Of a DNA stretch of 15,871 bases, positions 1 through 6,403 are shown piece after piece. This DNA is from Sedimentisphaerales bacterium (GTDB taxonomy: Bacteria; Planctomycetota; Phycisphaerae; Sedimentisphaerales; SG8-4): NCBI GenBank assembly GCA_016928975.1, contig JAFGJR010000336.1, positions 1 to 15,871 of the forward strand, written 5' to 3'. The first letter of the stretch is position 1; each line of letters opens with the position of its first letter. The notes under the pieces were generated by a model. It did not search any database, was not told where the DNA came from, and worked only from the letters and a program-made list of their open reading frames with translations. Both the position numbers and the translations under genes were made by a program.

Positions 1-986
1 CCGGCGAACCAGGGCTTCTCATGGATGTCCTGACTGCCGGCCTCAACGAACCAATAGGAGCCAAGCGTGTTCCCGTAAACATCGTTGTATCTACTGGCGG
101 CGGTGGCGCGGTAACCACTCAGTCCCCACCCCAGGTTCTGCACGATCACGCTATTGACCACCGTGCCGCTCGTCCCGTCGCCCATGAAGATGCCATCGTT
201 CCCATTGCCGACGATCGTGCAGTTTCTCACGAGCCAGGACGTGTACACTTCGTCACAGGCGACACCGCATTTCTTGTTGCCCGAGACGATGCAGTTCACG
301 AGACTGCCCGGCGCGCGGCGTTGGTTGTATGCGCCATGGCCGGCATTTTGCCTGATGGTGCTGCGTACTACCTGCCCCCAGCAGTTGTGGATGCCGTGCT
401 CTCCATTGTTGGCAATGAGGCAATCCTCGACCTTCCCCCCACAATTCCGTATTCCGATTGTGGAGTTGGCTTGAACAATGCTCGCGACGACGGTCGGACT
501 TGCGTGGGCTTCCACAACGGGTGGGTTGGCGTATGGCCCGTCAATGCCGGCTGTGTTCGCGCGTATGACGCATCGCTTGATCACGGGTCGAGTGTGGCCG
601 CCCTGGCAGTAGACGCCCACCTGGCCGTTTGTGATGGTGAATCCATCGAGCACCGAGAAAGGCGTCTCGGCGTTGTTGAACGTCACGACGTTGCCCGCAC
701 CGTCGCCGTCGAGCACGGTCGCGCCGACAACATTGGGATCGTTAGGATCGGTGCTCGCCGCCGAGATAGCCTTGCCAAAAAAGTTGATATGCTCGTGGTA
801 CACTCCGGGAGTGACGACGATGGTGTCGAAGTCCCATGCGGCGTCGATGGCATCCTGGATCGTCTTGAAGGCCGTCGGGTCGTTGGGGTCCACGCGTAGG
901 GTGTCGGCTGTCGCCCACGTGAACGTGAAAGCCAGGACCACAAGGGCACTCGCCAACCGGGTTCTCGTGCTTGCTGACATCATCAT
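1..986 (-). CDS. Secreted right-handed parallel beta-helix protein (partial, open at left edge)
   Basis: Reading the minus strand from 986 gives an uninterrupted frame of about 328 codons to the window edge, so the C-terminus is missing. Three consecutive ATG codons (986, 983, 980) follow an AGGAGG at 996-991; the spacings are 4, 7 and 10 nt, so 983 is as good a start as 986. The N-terminus is a signal peptide: a short basic stretch (STRTR), a hydrophobic core (LASALVVLAFTFTW) and an ATA-D cleavage region, so the product should be exported. The mature start (LRVDPNDPTAFKTIQDAID) is the usual opening of pectate-lyase-like parallel beta-helix proteins. It is followed by PGVYHEHINFFGKAI, a GFTITNG coil and many NC.I..N.G.GI..... 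coils typical of PbH1 repeats. Known relatives are polysaccharide lyases, epimerases or adhesin-like surface proteins; no catalytic residues are identifiable, so the substrate is unknown. The gene is divergent from the methyltransferase gene. Confidence 0.85.
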   Translation of the reverse strand, partial: MMMSASTRTRLASALVVLAFTFTWATADTLRVDPNDPTAFKTIQDAIDAAWDFDTIVVTPGVYHEHINFFGKAISAASTDPNDPNVVGATVLDGDGAGNVVTFNNAETPFSVLDGFTITNGQVGVYCQGGHTRPVIKRCVIRANTAGIDGPYANPPVVEAHASPTVVASIVQANSTIGIRNCGGKVEDCLIANNGEHGIHNCWGQVVRSTIRQNAGHGAYNQRRAPGSLVNCIVSGNKKCGVACDEVYTSWLVRNCTIVGNGNDGIFMGDGTSGTVVNSVIVQNLGWGLSGYRATAASRYNDVYGNTLGSYWFVEAGSQDIHEKPWFA

Positions 987-995
987 TGCACCTCC

Positions 996-1031
996 TTTGG
1001 GGCCGAAGCGTGTGCGTCGGCCGGGGCCAAA
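996..1031 (-). promoter_or_regulatory. Leader hairpin directly abutting the Shine-Dalgarno of the beta-helix gene
   Basis: TTTGG+GGCCGA (996-1006) can pair with TCGGCC (1017-1022) and CCAAA (1027-1031), with a 10-nt loop and a 4-nt GGGG bulge. On the mRNA strand the 3' foot of the stem overlaps the first base of the AGGAGG ribosome-binding site, so folding could affect translation or stabilise the 5' end. Pairing is seen in the sequence; function is inference. Confidence 0.3.
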
Positions 1032-1091
1032 GTTGTACTCTCCTCCGGAGGGACTGTGAACTGCCCTCGACCTGGGACGAGAGCCCAAAAT

Positions 1092-1179
1092 GATATCCAC
1101 AGTATACACGGAGGTTGGCCACGCGCCTATTGTGGAAACTACGTATTTTCTCAAGAAATCTACGACCGTTGTGGATATA
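1092..1179. promoter_or_regulatory. Divergent intergenic region with inverted TATCCACA (DnaA-box-like) motifs
   Basis: The 305-bp gap between the beta-helix gene and pcm contains ATATCCACA (1093-1101) and its inverse TGTGGATAT (1170-1178). Each matches the DnaA-box consensus TTATCCACA at 8 of 9 positions. A third, poorer match, TTGTGGAAA (1130-1138), lies between them. TATACT read on the minus strand (1106-1101) is a possible -10 for the beta-helix gene, and TATGAT (1222-1227) a possible -10 for pcm, but neither has a convincing -35. I see no gene in this gap. Confidence 0.25.
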
Positions 1180-1291
1180 CTCGACCTGCGATTTGGGCGT
1201 GCAGGCAGGGCCGTTTGGCGGTATGATGGACGCACTACGACGCGTGTATCGTGCTGCGTAGGGCAACGGGGTCGATTGAGGGGTGCCGGCC

Positions 1292-2152
1292 ATGACTTGT
1301 GCAGATACCAGACGACGGCGCAGCCGGTTCCTGGCGGCGCTCCTTGTAGTGGCGCCCGTGATGCTGGGTGTCTTCGGGCTGGCTCCGGGCGGCTGTCCGG
1401 CGAGGGAGCCGCAGGACAAGGCGGCCTCGGCGGACCGGACGACCCAGGCCGACAAGCCGGCAGAGGCAGCGGGGCGTAACCATCCCGCTTTTGGCGAGCA
1501 GCGGGAGCAGCGTGTGGAGATGGTGCAATGGCAGATCGAGGCGCGGGACGTCAAGGACCCCAATGTTCTGAAGGCGATGCGATTGGTGCCGCGACATGCC
1601 TTCGTGCCGACGGGGCAGCGGGCTCACGCCTATGCAGATCAGCCCTTGCCCATTGGGCATGGACAGACGATCAGTCAGCCTTACGTCGTCGCGTTCATGA
1701 CGGAGGCGTTGCGGCTCAATCGCAACTCGATCGTCCTGGAGATCGGGACCGGATCGGGCTATCAGGCGGCTGTAGCGGCAGAGATTGCCAAAGAGGTCTA
1801 TACGATTGAGATCGTTGAACCTCTGGCACGGTCGGCCGCCCAGTTGCTCGATGATCTCGGCTATACGAACGTTCATGTCAAAGCAGGCGACGGCTATTAT
1901 GGCTGGCCGGAGAAGGGGCCATTCGACGCAATCATCGGCACCGCCGCGGCCGAGCGGATTCCGCGACCCCTGATAGAGCAGTTGAGAAACGGCGGGCGCA
2001 TGATTCTGCCGGTCGAGAGCACCCTCGGCTTTCAGCACCTGATCCTCATAACGAAAGACGAACGGGGCGAGATTCACCAGGAGAAGGTGATGCCTGTGCT
2101 GTTCGTGCCCATGACCGGCGAGGTCCAGCGGCCTGACCGTCTTGAGTTTTGA
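1292..2152 (+). CDS. pcm: Protein-L-isoaspartate O-methyltransferase with N-terminal export signal
   Basis: Methylates L-isoaspartyl residues of damaged proteins using S-adenosylmethionine, starting their repair. Family motifs are clear: GHGQTISQPYVVAFMTEAL (residues about 120-139), SAM motif I VLEIGTGSGYQ (about 147-157), the acidic EIVEP at the end of strand 2, GDGYYGWPEKGPFDAIIGTAAAE (about 198-220) and a C-terminal GGRMILPV. I chose the ATG at 1292, with GAGGGG at 1278-1283 and 8 nt of spacing; the frame can be extended 3 codons to a GTG. The protein is 286 residues where the family is usually about 210-230. The surplus is an N-terminal basic stretch (TRRRRSR), a hydrophobic segment (FLAALLVVAPVMLGVFGLA) and a GGC that weakly resembles a lipobox, then a charged linker. 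Export to the periplasm is therefore predicted, which is odd for a SAM-dependent enzyme. The last codons and the TGA lie inside an inverted repeat (2143-2199), so the C-terminal LEF may be repeat-derived. Confidence 0.92.
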   Translation: MTCADTRRRRSRFLAALLVVAPVMLGVFGLAPGGCPAREPQDKAASADRTTQADKPAEAAGRNHPAFGEQREQRVEMVQWQIEARDVKDPNVLKAMRLVPRHAFVPTGQRAHAYADQPLPIGHGQTISQPYVVAFMTEALRLNRNSIVLEIGTGSGYQAAVAAEIAKEVYTIEIVEPLARSAAQLLDDLGYTNVHVKAGDGYYGWPEKGPFDAIIGTAAAERIPRPLIEQLRNGGRMILPVESTLGFQHLILITKDERGEIHQEKVMPVLFVPMTGEVQRPDRLEF

Positions 2153-2199
2153 GTTCCTAGTTTTGAGTTTCGAGTTCCGGAGGACTAACTCAAAACTCA
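2143..2199. repeat. 13-bp perfect inverted repeat of TGAGTTTTGAGTT type at the pcm 3' end
   Basis: TGAGTTTTGAGTT (2143-2155) is the exact reverse complement of AACTCAAAACTCA (2187-2199), with a 31-nt loop. Related GAGTT/AACTC units (TTTTGAGTTTCGAGTT inside the loop; GACTCAAGACTCACAACTCAA just to the right, to about 2221) make the whole stretch 2143-2221 a low-complexity palindromic array. The pcm stop codon (2150-2152) is inside the left arm. It could act as a transcription terminator or mRNA 3'-end stabiliser, but no U-tract follows. Confidence 0.7.
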
Positions 2200-2294
2200 T
2201 GACTCAAGACTCACAACTCAACATTTGTGTATAATATCCATGCCGATTGGCGGCGAAACGACGTACCGATCGTACGAGGTGGTTGGATTGAAGT

Positions 2295-2487
2295 GGACTC
2301 CTGGAAAATGGAGATTAGGCTTATATTATTTAAGGAAATCAGCTTTGAGATTTCCTTGAATAATCCGCCCGAATCGTTGCGTCCGTGGAGATGCAGGATT
2401 GTGGATCGCCGCCGTTTCGGAAGGAAAGATCAAGAAAACGATCTTTCCTTCCCAAAGTAAGCCTAATCTCCATTTTCCAGGACTCCT
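2295..2487. mobile_element. MITE-like element with 22-bp terminal inverted repeats and flanking direct repeat
   Basis: TGGAAAATGG...GGCTTA (2302-2323) is the perfect 22-bp inverse of TAAGCC...CCATTTTCCA (2458-2479). The direct repeat GGACTCCT flanks the pair (2295-2302 and 2480-2487); 7 bp of it lies strictly outside the inverted repeats, which is what a target-site duplication would look like. Inside are two strong hairpins. One spans 2325-2364, a 16-bp stem with a single G-U pair and the loop AGCTTTGA. The other spans 2419-2452, a perfect 13-bp stem with loop AAGAAAAC. There is no room for a transposase, so the element would be non-autonomous. Its base composition (A/T-rich arms) differs from the GC-rich neighbours. 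It ends about 21 bp before the DUF486 start codon, so it now forms that gene's leader or promoter region. The alternative is a structured RNA rather than a transposon relic. The remainder of the 2153-2508 gap holds no supported gene. Confidence 0.7.
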
Positions 2488-2508
2488 ATATTGAGGATAG
2501 GCCCGGCT

Positions 2509-2862
2509 ATGCGAGTTCTGGTGACAGCGTTTCTCTTGTGTTGCAGCAATGTGTTCATGACGTTTGCCTGGTATGGGCATCTGAAGAATCTGGCGAATCG
2601 GCCGTGGTTTCTGGCCGCCGTCGTGAGCTGGGGCATCGCGTTCTTCGAGTATATGCTCCAGGTCCCCGCCAATCGTATCGGCCACCACGCGCTCAACGTG
2701 GGCCAGTTGAAGATCCTTCAGGAGGTCATCACCCTGACGATCTTCGTGCCGTTCTCGATCCTGTACATGAAGGAGAGAATCCGTCTGGACTATCTCTGGG
2801 CCGGCCTGTGCATCCTCGGCGCCGTCTTCTTCGTCTTCCGACAACGCCTCTTCGGAGCTTGA
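2509..2862 (+). CDS. DUF486 (DMT-superfamily-like) small membrane protein
   Basis: 117 residues from the ATG at 2509; a TTG at 2491 would add six residues that fit no family pattern. A GAGG at 2493-2496 is a distant, weak ribosome-binding site. The protein has four hydrophobic segments and the features of the DUF486 family: the opening LCCSNVFMTFAWYGHLK, the central WGIAFFEYMLQVPANRIGH, GQLKILQEVITL, and the last helix DYLWAGLCILGAVFFVF. It is an inner-membrane protein related in size and topology to small drug/metabolite transporter-type proteins; substrate and role are unknown. The MITE-like element ends just upstream. A perfect TATAAT at 2230-2235 with no good -35 is a possible distant promoter, in which case the element would be transcribed in the leader. 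Confidence 0.85.
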   Translation: MRVLVTAFLLCCSNVFMTFAWYGHLKNLANRPWFLAAVVSWGIAFFEYMLQVPANRIGHHALNVGQLKILQEVITLTIFVPFSILYMKERIRLDYLWAGLCILGAVFFVFRQRLFGA

Positions 2863-2870
2863 CTGCCCAC

Positions 2871-2899
2871 TTGCCCGGCGATTACGGTTGTGGTATATT
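2871..2899 (+). promoter_or_regulatory. Sigma70-type promoter for the large secreted protein
   Basis: TTGCCC (2871-2876), a 17-nt spacer, then TATATT (2894-2899) preceded by TGG, an extended -10. The predicted transcription start is near 2906, which places repeat copy A within the 5' leader of the gene starting at 3009. Confidence 0.5.
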
Positions 2900-2910
2900 G
2901 AAGGCTGTTC

Positions 2911-2988
2911 GTAGTGCCCCCGTGAGGGCATCTTATGTAGCCCAGCCGCCCTCGGCTGGGATCACCCCCGGGGGCGGGGGTGCTACAT
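2911..2988. repeat. Cloverleaf palindromic repeat, copy A (long form)
   Basis: The core (2935-2988) is bounded by ATGTAGC and GCTACAT, which can pair. Inside are two hairpins: CCCAGCCG/CGGCTGGG (2941-2960) and a CACCCCC/GGGGGTG stem. The long form adds a third hairpin at the left, TGCCC/GGGCA (2915-2930). From GTAG to TACA it is 77 nt, exactly the length of copy C at 9937. It lies between the predicted promoter and the ribosome-binding site of the gene at 3009, and is stop-free in the frame of that gene (reads SAPVRASYVAQPPSAGITPG). Confidence 0.85.
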
Positions 2989-3008
2989 GGTTTCGGAGGG
3001 TATCAGGC

Positions 3009-5996
3009 ATGAGAGGCACCGGGGTCGTGGTTGTGACGCTGGTCGTGGCGGTCGGGATGAGCGCTGCGCGGGGCGAGGATATCAAATTCGACTACACCCT
3101 CACCACCGACAAGAGCCGGTACACCGTCGGCGAACAGGTCCGCTGGAAGCTCGACGCCTGCATCCAAGGCCCCACACGCGGGATCAAGGACCTCAATGTC
3201 AGTCTCCAAGAATCCAGGGGCGAGGAGATGGGGAGTCCTTTGACGGAGACCTTCCCGGTTAAGGGTTTCCCAGGGTTGTACGCGAGTGCGTATATTCCTG
3301 TGGACTACTACCAGAACCCAAGGATCGACAGCTACTTCAGCTATAAGAACTACTTCGGGGTATCGGCGGGGACTGGGAGCGGGGGCGTAGTCTCGGGTCT
3401 GGGGGCCTCGCAGTTTGTCGGGCCGGAAGATAGCACGAACTTCCCCAAGGCCTTGGACAAGACCGGCGGGGAATTCTGCGAAGGCACGTTCACGGTCACC
3501 CAGGCGGGATCGCACGCGCTGACCGTTACGCACGACTCGGGCTCCGTCTGGCTGAACGAGCAGGGGGATTTCGGCCAGTTGACCGCGGCGGTCGTGTCGC
3601 CCGCGAACTTTGAAGTCGCCCCTGTGGTCTGGCTGCCGCAAGTCAGGACGGAGGCGGCCGCATGGATGTTGGAGACCCGTGCCTTTGTGACGGCCAGCCT
3701 CCTCGACAACGGGGGACAGCCCTGCAAGATACGGTTCGTCTACTGGAAGGAGGGCGGGCCCCAGCTCGAAACGCAGTGGTACTGCTGTCTCGAGCAAGCC
3801 GGCTACTCCGAAGTGATCGAGAACCTCGAACCCTGGACGACCTATTCCTACCGGGCCGAGGCGATGAACGACGCCGGCCTGGCCGCCGGCGATGTGCTCA
3901 CCTTCAAGACTCGCGGCGGCCCTGCGTATGATGGCGACTATGTCCAACGCAACGCCTACTGGGACTACACCATCACCGTCACCCCAGCCATCAGTGAGAC
4001 CCCCCCCACAACGATCTTGCAGGTTGGCGACGTGGTCCACTGGAAGCTCGCCGCCCACGTCGTCGGCCCCACCCGTGGGATCGAGTCGTTCCAGGTCAGC
4101 CTCATCGAAAGCCGGCGCGAGAAGATGACGATCCTGCCGACGGCCCAAGTCCCCACCTGGATCTATCCCGGAGTATATGTCAGCAACTTCTACCTTGACC
4201 ACAAAGTCTACGGCTATTTCACCTACAAGAACTACTTCCAGGCAGCAGGGATTACGGGCGGACCTGGGGTCATTGGCGCGGGTGCGAGCCATTTCGTCCG
4301 TCCGACGAACGTGGGGATCTTCCCGAACGCCCTGGACAAGACCGGCGGGGACCTCTGCGAAGGGTGGTACACGCTGACAAAGCCGGGGTTCCATGACCTC
4401 GACACGATCCACGGAGGCGGCACCGTCTATCTTGACGACGACGGAAACACGCAGAGTCTGCGAGGGAATGACGGCAACGCAATTACTTTCTACGTCTCGC
4501 GTCTTCCGATGGAGGGATTCTCCGGCGACGTGAGCGTCCTAAATGTGATCGGGCAGCAGATGGGCCGGACGGGGTGCTCCAACGCGAACAACTGGTGCGA
4601 CGGCGCGGATTTCTACCGGGATGGCCAGGTCGATCTTCTCGATGCCGCCAACTTCTTCTTCTACTACGCCGGCGGGCAGATCGACGTGATCGACGATATG
4701 TATACCTACCAGGACGTGCTCATACCCGGGGAGCCGAACCGTCCGGAGCGTCTGATCGTCCTCGGGACCGGCGGAGGCGATTTCGAGATCGGCAACGACA
4801 GTCTCGTCTTCAGCGCCGACGACCTGGAGCAGGGAGAGGAGCTCTGGCAGGTGAATCTCAAGACGAACGAGTCGAGCGTCTCCGAGTTGGTGCCCGGCCT
4901 ACAGGGCTCCTACCCCCAGATGTTCACACGCGTTGGGACCCAGGTGTACTTTGTCGCGGTCACTCGTGAATACGAGAACGAGTATTACTGGGGACTCTAT
5001 CGGTTGGATCCAAACGGCCATGCGCCCACTCTGATCAAGGACAGTATCTGCGCCGAATGGGTTCGGTACAAGACACCCCCGACCTGGACGGTCATGACCT
5101 CGTTCAACGGGCGGCTGATCTTCACTCAGGTATACCGCGATCTCTACTCCAGCCGCGACATCTGGTCGCTTTGGCAACTGGACGGGGGTACGCAAGCCGT
5201 CAGTCAGATCGCCGACTTGGGGTCGACAAGGATCGAACAGTGCGTCGTGAATGACGGTCGGATCTGTTTCGCGACCGCAAGGTATACGGAGTACGTCGGC
5301 TGGAAGTACTCCCTGTCCTGCTGGGATGGGGTCCGGTACGCTGTTCAGCGGGACGATTTACCAGCTTGTCCGTCGAGCCTGACGACGTTGGGAGAACGCA
5401 TCTGTTTCAAGGCCGGCACCGGCCTCTGGGCCTCGGATGGCACAACATCGGGCACCCTGCAAATCACGAGCAACCTCGCCATCGCAGCGGGTAGTAGCCG
5501 CGAGCCCTTTGTGGTAATGAGCGGGTGGGCGTTCTTCGACGCCTTCGACGCAGAGGGCGGGACGGAGCTCTGGAAGAGCGACGGGACGGCCTCGGGCACG
5601 ATGCGGGTGGCGGACCTGGCGTCCGGGACGGATTCCTCGCTGCCGCAGAACCTCACGGCCACGTTCGACACGGTGTACTTCACGACGCGGACCGACGCGA
5701 ACGACACGCTGTTGTGGAAGAGCGACGGCACGGCGGCGGGTACGGCTTCGGTCGCGAGTTTCGTGTCGGCGGACGACAAGGCCCCGCGCCTGCACAACTT
5801 CACGGGCTTCGCCGACCGGCTGTATTTCCTCGTGGATGACGTGCTGTGGATGTACAGGAACGGGACGGTTGCGCCGGTGGAGGAGACGGCGTCGCTGAAG
5901 GTCCTGCAAATCACCCGCGTGGGGGACAAGCTGGTCCTGGTGGTCGACGCCGGCCAGAACGGACAGGCGGTCTGGGTCTTCGCCCCGGAGGACTGA
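3009..5996 (+). CDS. Large secreted multidomain protein: duplicated module, FN3-like, dockerin-like and ELWxxDGT repeats
   Basis: 995 residues. The ATG at 3009 follows GGAGG (2995-2999) at 9 nt; the frame is open further upstream through repeat A, but a signal peptide (residues 1-22, hydrophobic VVVVTLVVAVGM, cleavage after ARG) begins here. An unrecognised module occurs twice, at about 25-195 and 317-484. Both copies share WKLDA/WKLAA, GPTRGI, VSL.ESR, a YKNYF tract, a GA(S)xFV segment, ALDKTGG and a following CEG. Between them is an FN3-like domain (about 205-305, ending EPWTTYSYRAEAMNDAGLAA). Residues 503-555 resemble a dockerin/EF-hand (DFYRDGQVDLLDAANFF). Residues 582-995 look like a beta-propeller built of ELWxxDGT repeats (ELWKSDGTASGT, LLWKSDGTAAGT). 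No membrane anchor or sorting signal is visible at the C-terminus. It is likely an extracellular or periplasmic binding or structural protein; no enzymatic motif was found. The dockerin-like part could serve protein-protein attachment, but this is inference. Confidence 0.85.
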   Translation: MRGTGVVVVTLVVAVGMSAARGEDIKFDYTLTTDKSRYTVGEQVRWKLDACIQGPTRGIKDLNVSLQESRGEEMGSPLTETFPVKGFPGLYASAYIPVDYYQNPRIDSYFSYKNYFGVSAGTGSGGVVSGLGASQFVGPEDSTNFPKALDKTGGEFCEGTFTVTQAGSHALTVTHDSGSVWLNEQGDFGQLTAAVVSPANFEVAPVVWLPQVRTEAAAWMLETRAFVTASLLDNGGQPCKIRFVYWKEGGPQLETQWYCCLEQAGYSEVIENLEPWTTYSYRAEAMNDAGLAAGDVLTFKTRGGPAYDGDYVQRNAYWDYTITVTPAISETPPTTILQVGDVVHWKLAAHVVGPTRGIESFQVSLIESRREKMTILPTAQVPTWIYPGVYVSNFYLDHKVYGYFTYKNYFQAAGITGGPGVIGAGASHFVRPTNVGIFPNALDKTGGDLCEGWYTLTKPGFHDLDTIHGGGTVYLDDDGNTQSLRGNDGNAITFYVSRLPMEGFSGDVSVLNVIGQQMGRTGCSNANNWCDGADFYRDGQVDLLDAANFFFYYAGGQIDVIDDMYTYQDVLIPGEPNRPERLIVLGTGGGDFEIGNDSLVFSADDLEQGEELWQVNLKTNESSVSELVPGLQGSYPQMFTRVGTQVYFVAVTREYENEYYWGLYRLDPNGHAPTLIKDSICAEWVRYKTPPTWTVMTSFNGRLIFTQVYRDLYSSRDIWSLWQLDGGTQAVSQIADLGSTRIEQCVVNDGRICFATARYTEYVGWKYSLSCWDGVRYAVQRDDLPACPSSLTTLGERICFKAGTGLWASDGTTSGTLQITSNLAIAAGSSREPFVVMSGWAFFDAFDAEGGTELWKSDGTASGTMRVADLASGTDSSLPQNLTATFDTVYFTTRTDANDTLLWKSDGTAAGTASVASFVSADDKAPRLHNFTGFADRLYFLVDDVLWMYRNGTVAPVEETASLKVLQITRVGDKLVLVVDAGQNGQAVWVFAPED

Positions 5997-6084
5997 CAAG
6001 CGTCTCACCGCAGAGGCCCCAGCGCGGCCTGCGGCCGCAACCCAATCGACCATAGCCGAAAGAAACGAAAGAAAGCGAAAGGAA

Positions 6085-6146
6085 TGTAGCCCAGCCGCCC
6101 TCGGCTGGGGAGCCAACGAGACACAGCCGAGGGCGGCTGTGCTACA
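6085..6146. repeat. Cloverleaf palindromic repeat, copy B (variant centre)
   Basis: TGTAGC (6085-6090) and GCTACA (6141-6146) bound two hairpins: CCCAGCCG/CGGCTGGG, as in the other copies, and a divergent second one, ACAGCC/GGCTGT, joined by a GAGCCAACGAGAC linker. The length is 62 nt versus 52 for the A, C and D cores. It sits in the 407-bp gap between the large secreted protein and lepB. It is flanked by purine-rich (6056-6081) and pyrimidine-rich (6152-6189) stretches that are imperfect inverses of each other, so the whole 6056-6190 could fold as one long hairpin and serve as a 3'-end structure. I see no gene in 5997-6403. Confidence 0.8.
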
Positions 6147-6403
6147 AGGCGTTCTTCTCTTCTTTGCGTCTCCTTTCGTTCTTCTCGGCAGAGCATGCTT
6201 TCTGAAAAAGCAAGATACGGCGCCTTTGCAGTGCGGAGGGTCGGGGTGGGAAAACCCGTTGTCGGTGGACACCCCGGCAGGATCGTGCGGGTGGGATTTT
6301 GCACGAAATGTTCTTTGATGGTGTGCGTCTATGTAGGAGGTACCTTCACTGAGGGCGGATTGGCGGGAGGCGGGTCGATAAGGTGTTGGGGATGGGAGGT
6401 ACT

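Noticed and set aside
21..899. 292-residue plus-strand frame at the left end
   Set aside because: Antisense to the beta-helix gene, which has a signal peptide, a strong ribosome-binding site and family motifs; the plus-strand translation has no recognisable features.
2227..2460. 77-residue frame starting MYNIHADW
   Set aside because: It consists largely of the terminal inverted repeat and internal hairpins of the MITE-like element.
2385..3008. Upstream extension of the large secreted protein by about 208 residues
   Set aside because: It overlaps the MITE-like element, the whole DUF486 gene in another frame, the promoter and repeat A. The signal peptide and ribosome-binding site both point to 3009.
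3003..4412. 469-residue minus-strand frame
   Set aside because: Antisense shadow of the large secreted protein in GC-rich sequence; Arg/Gly-rich translation without motifs.
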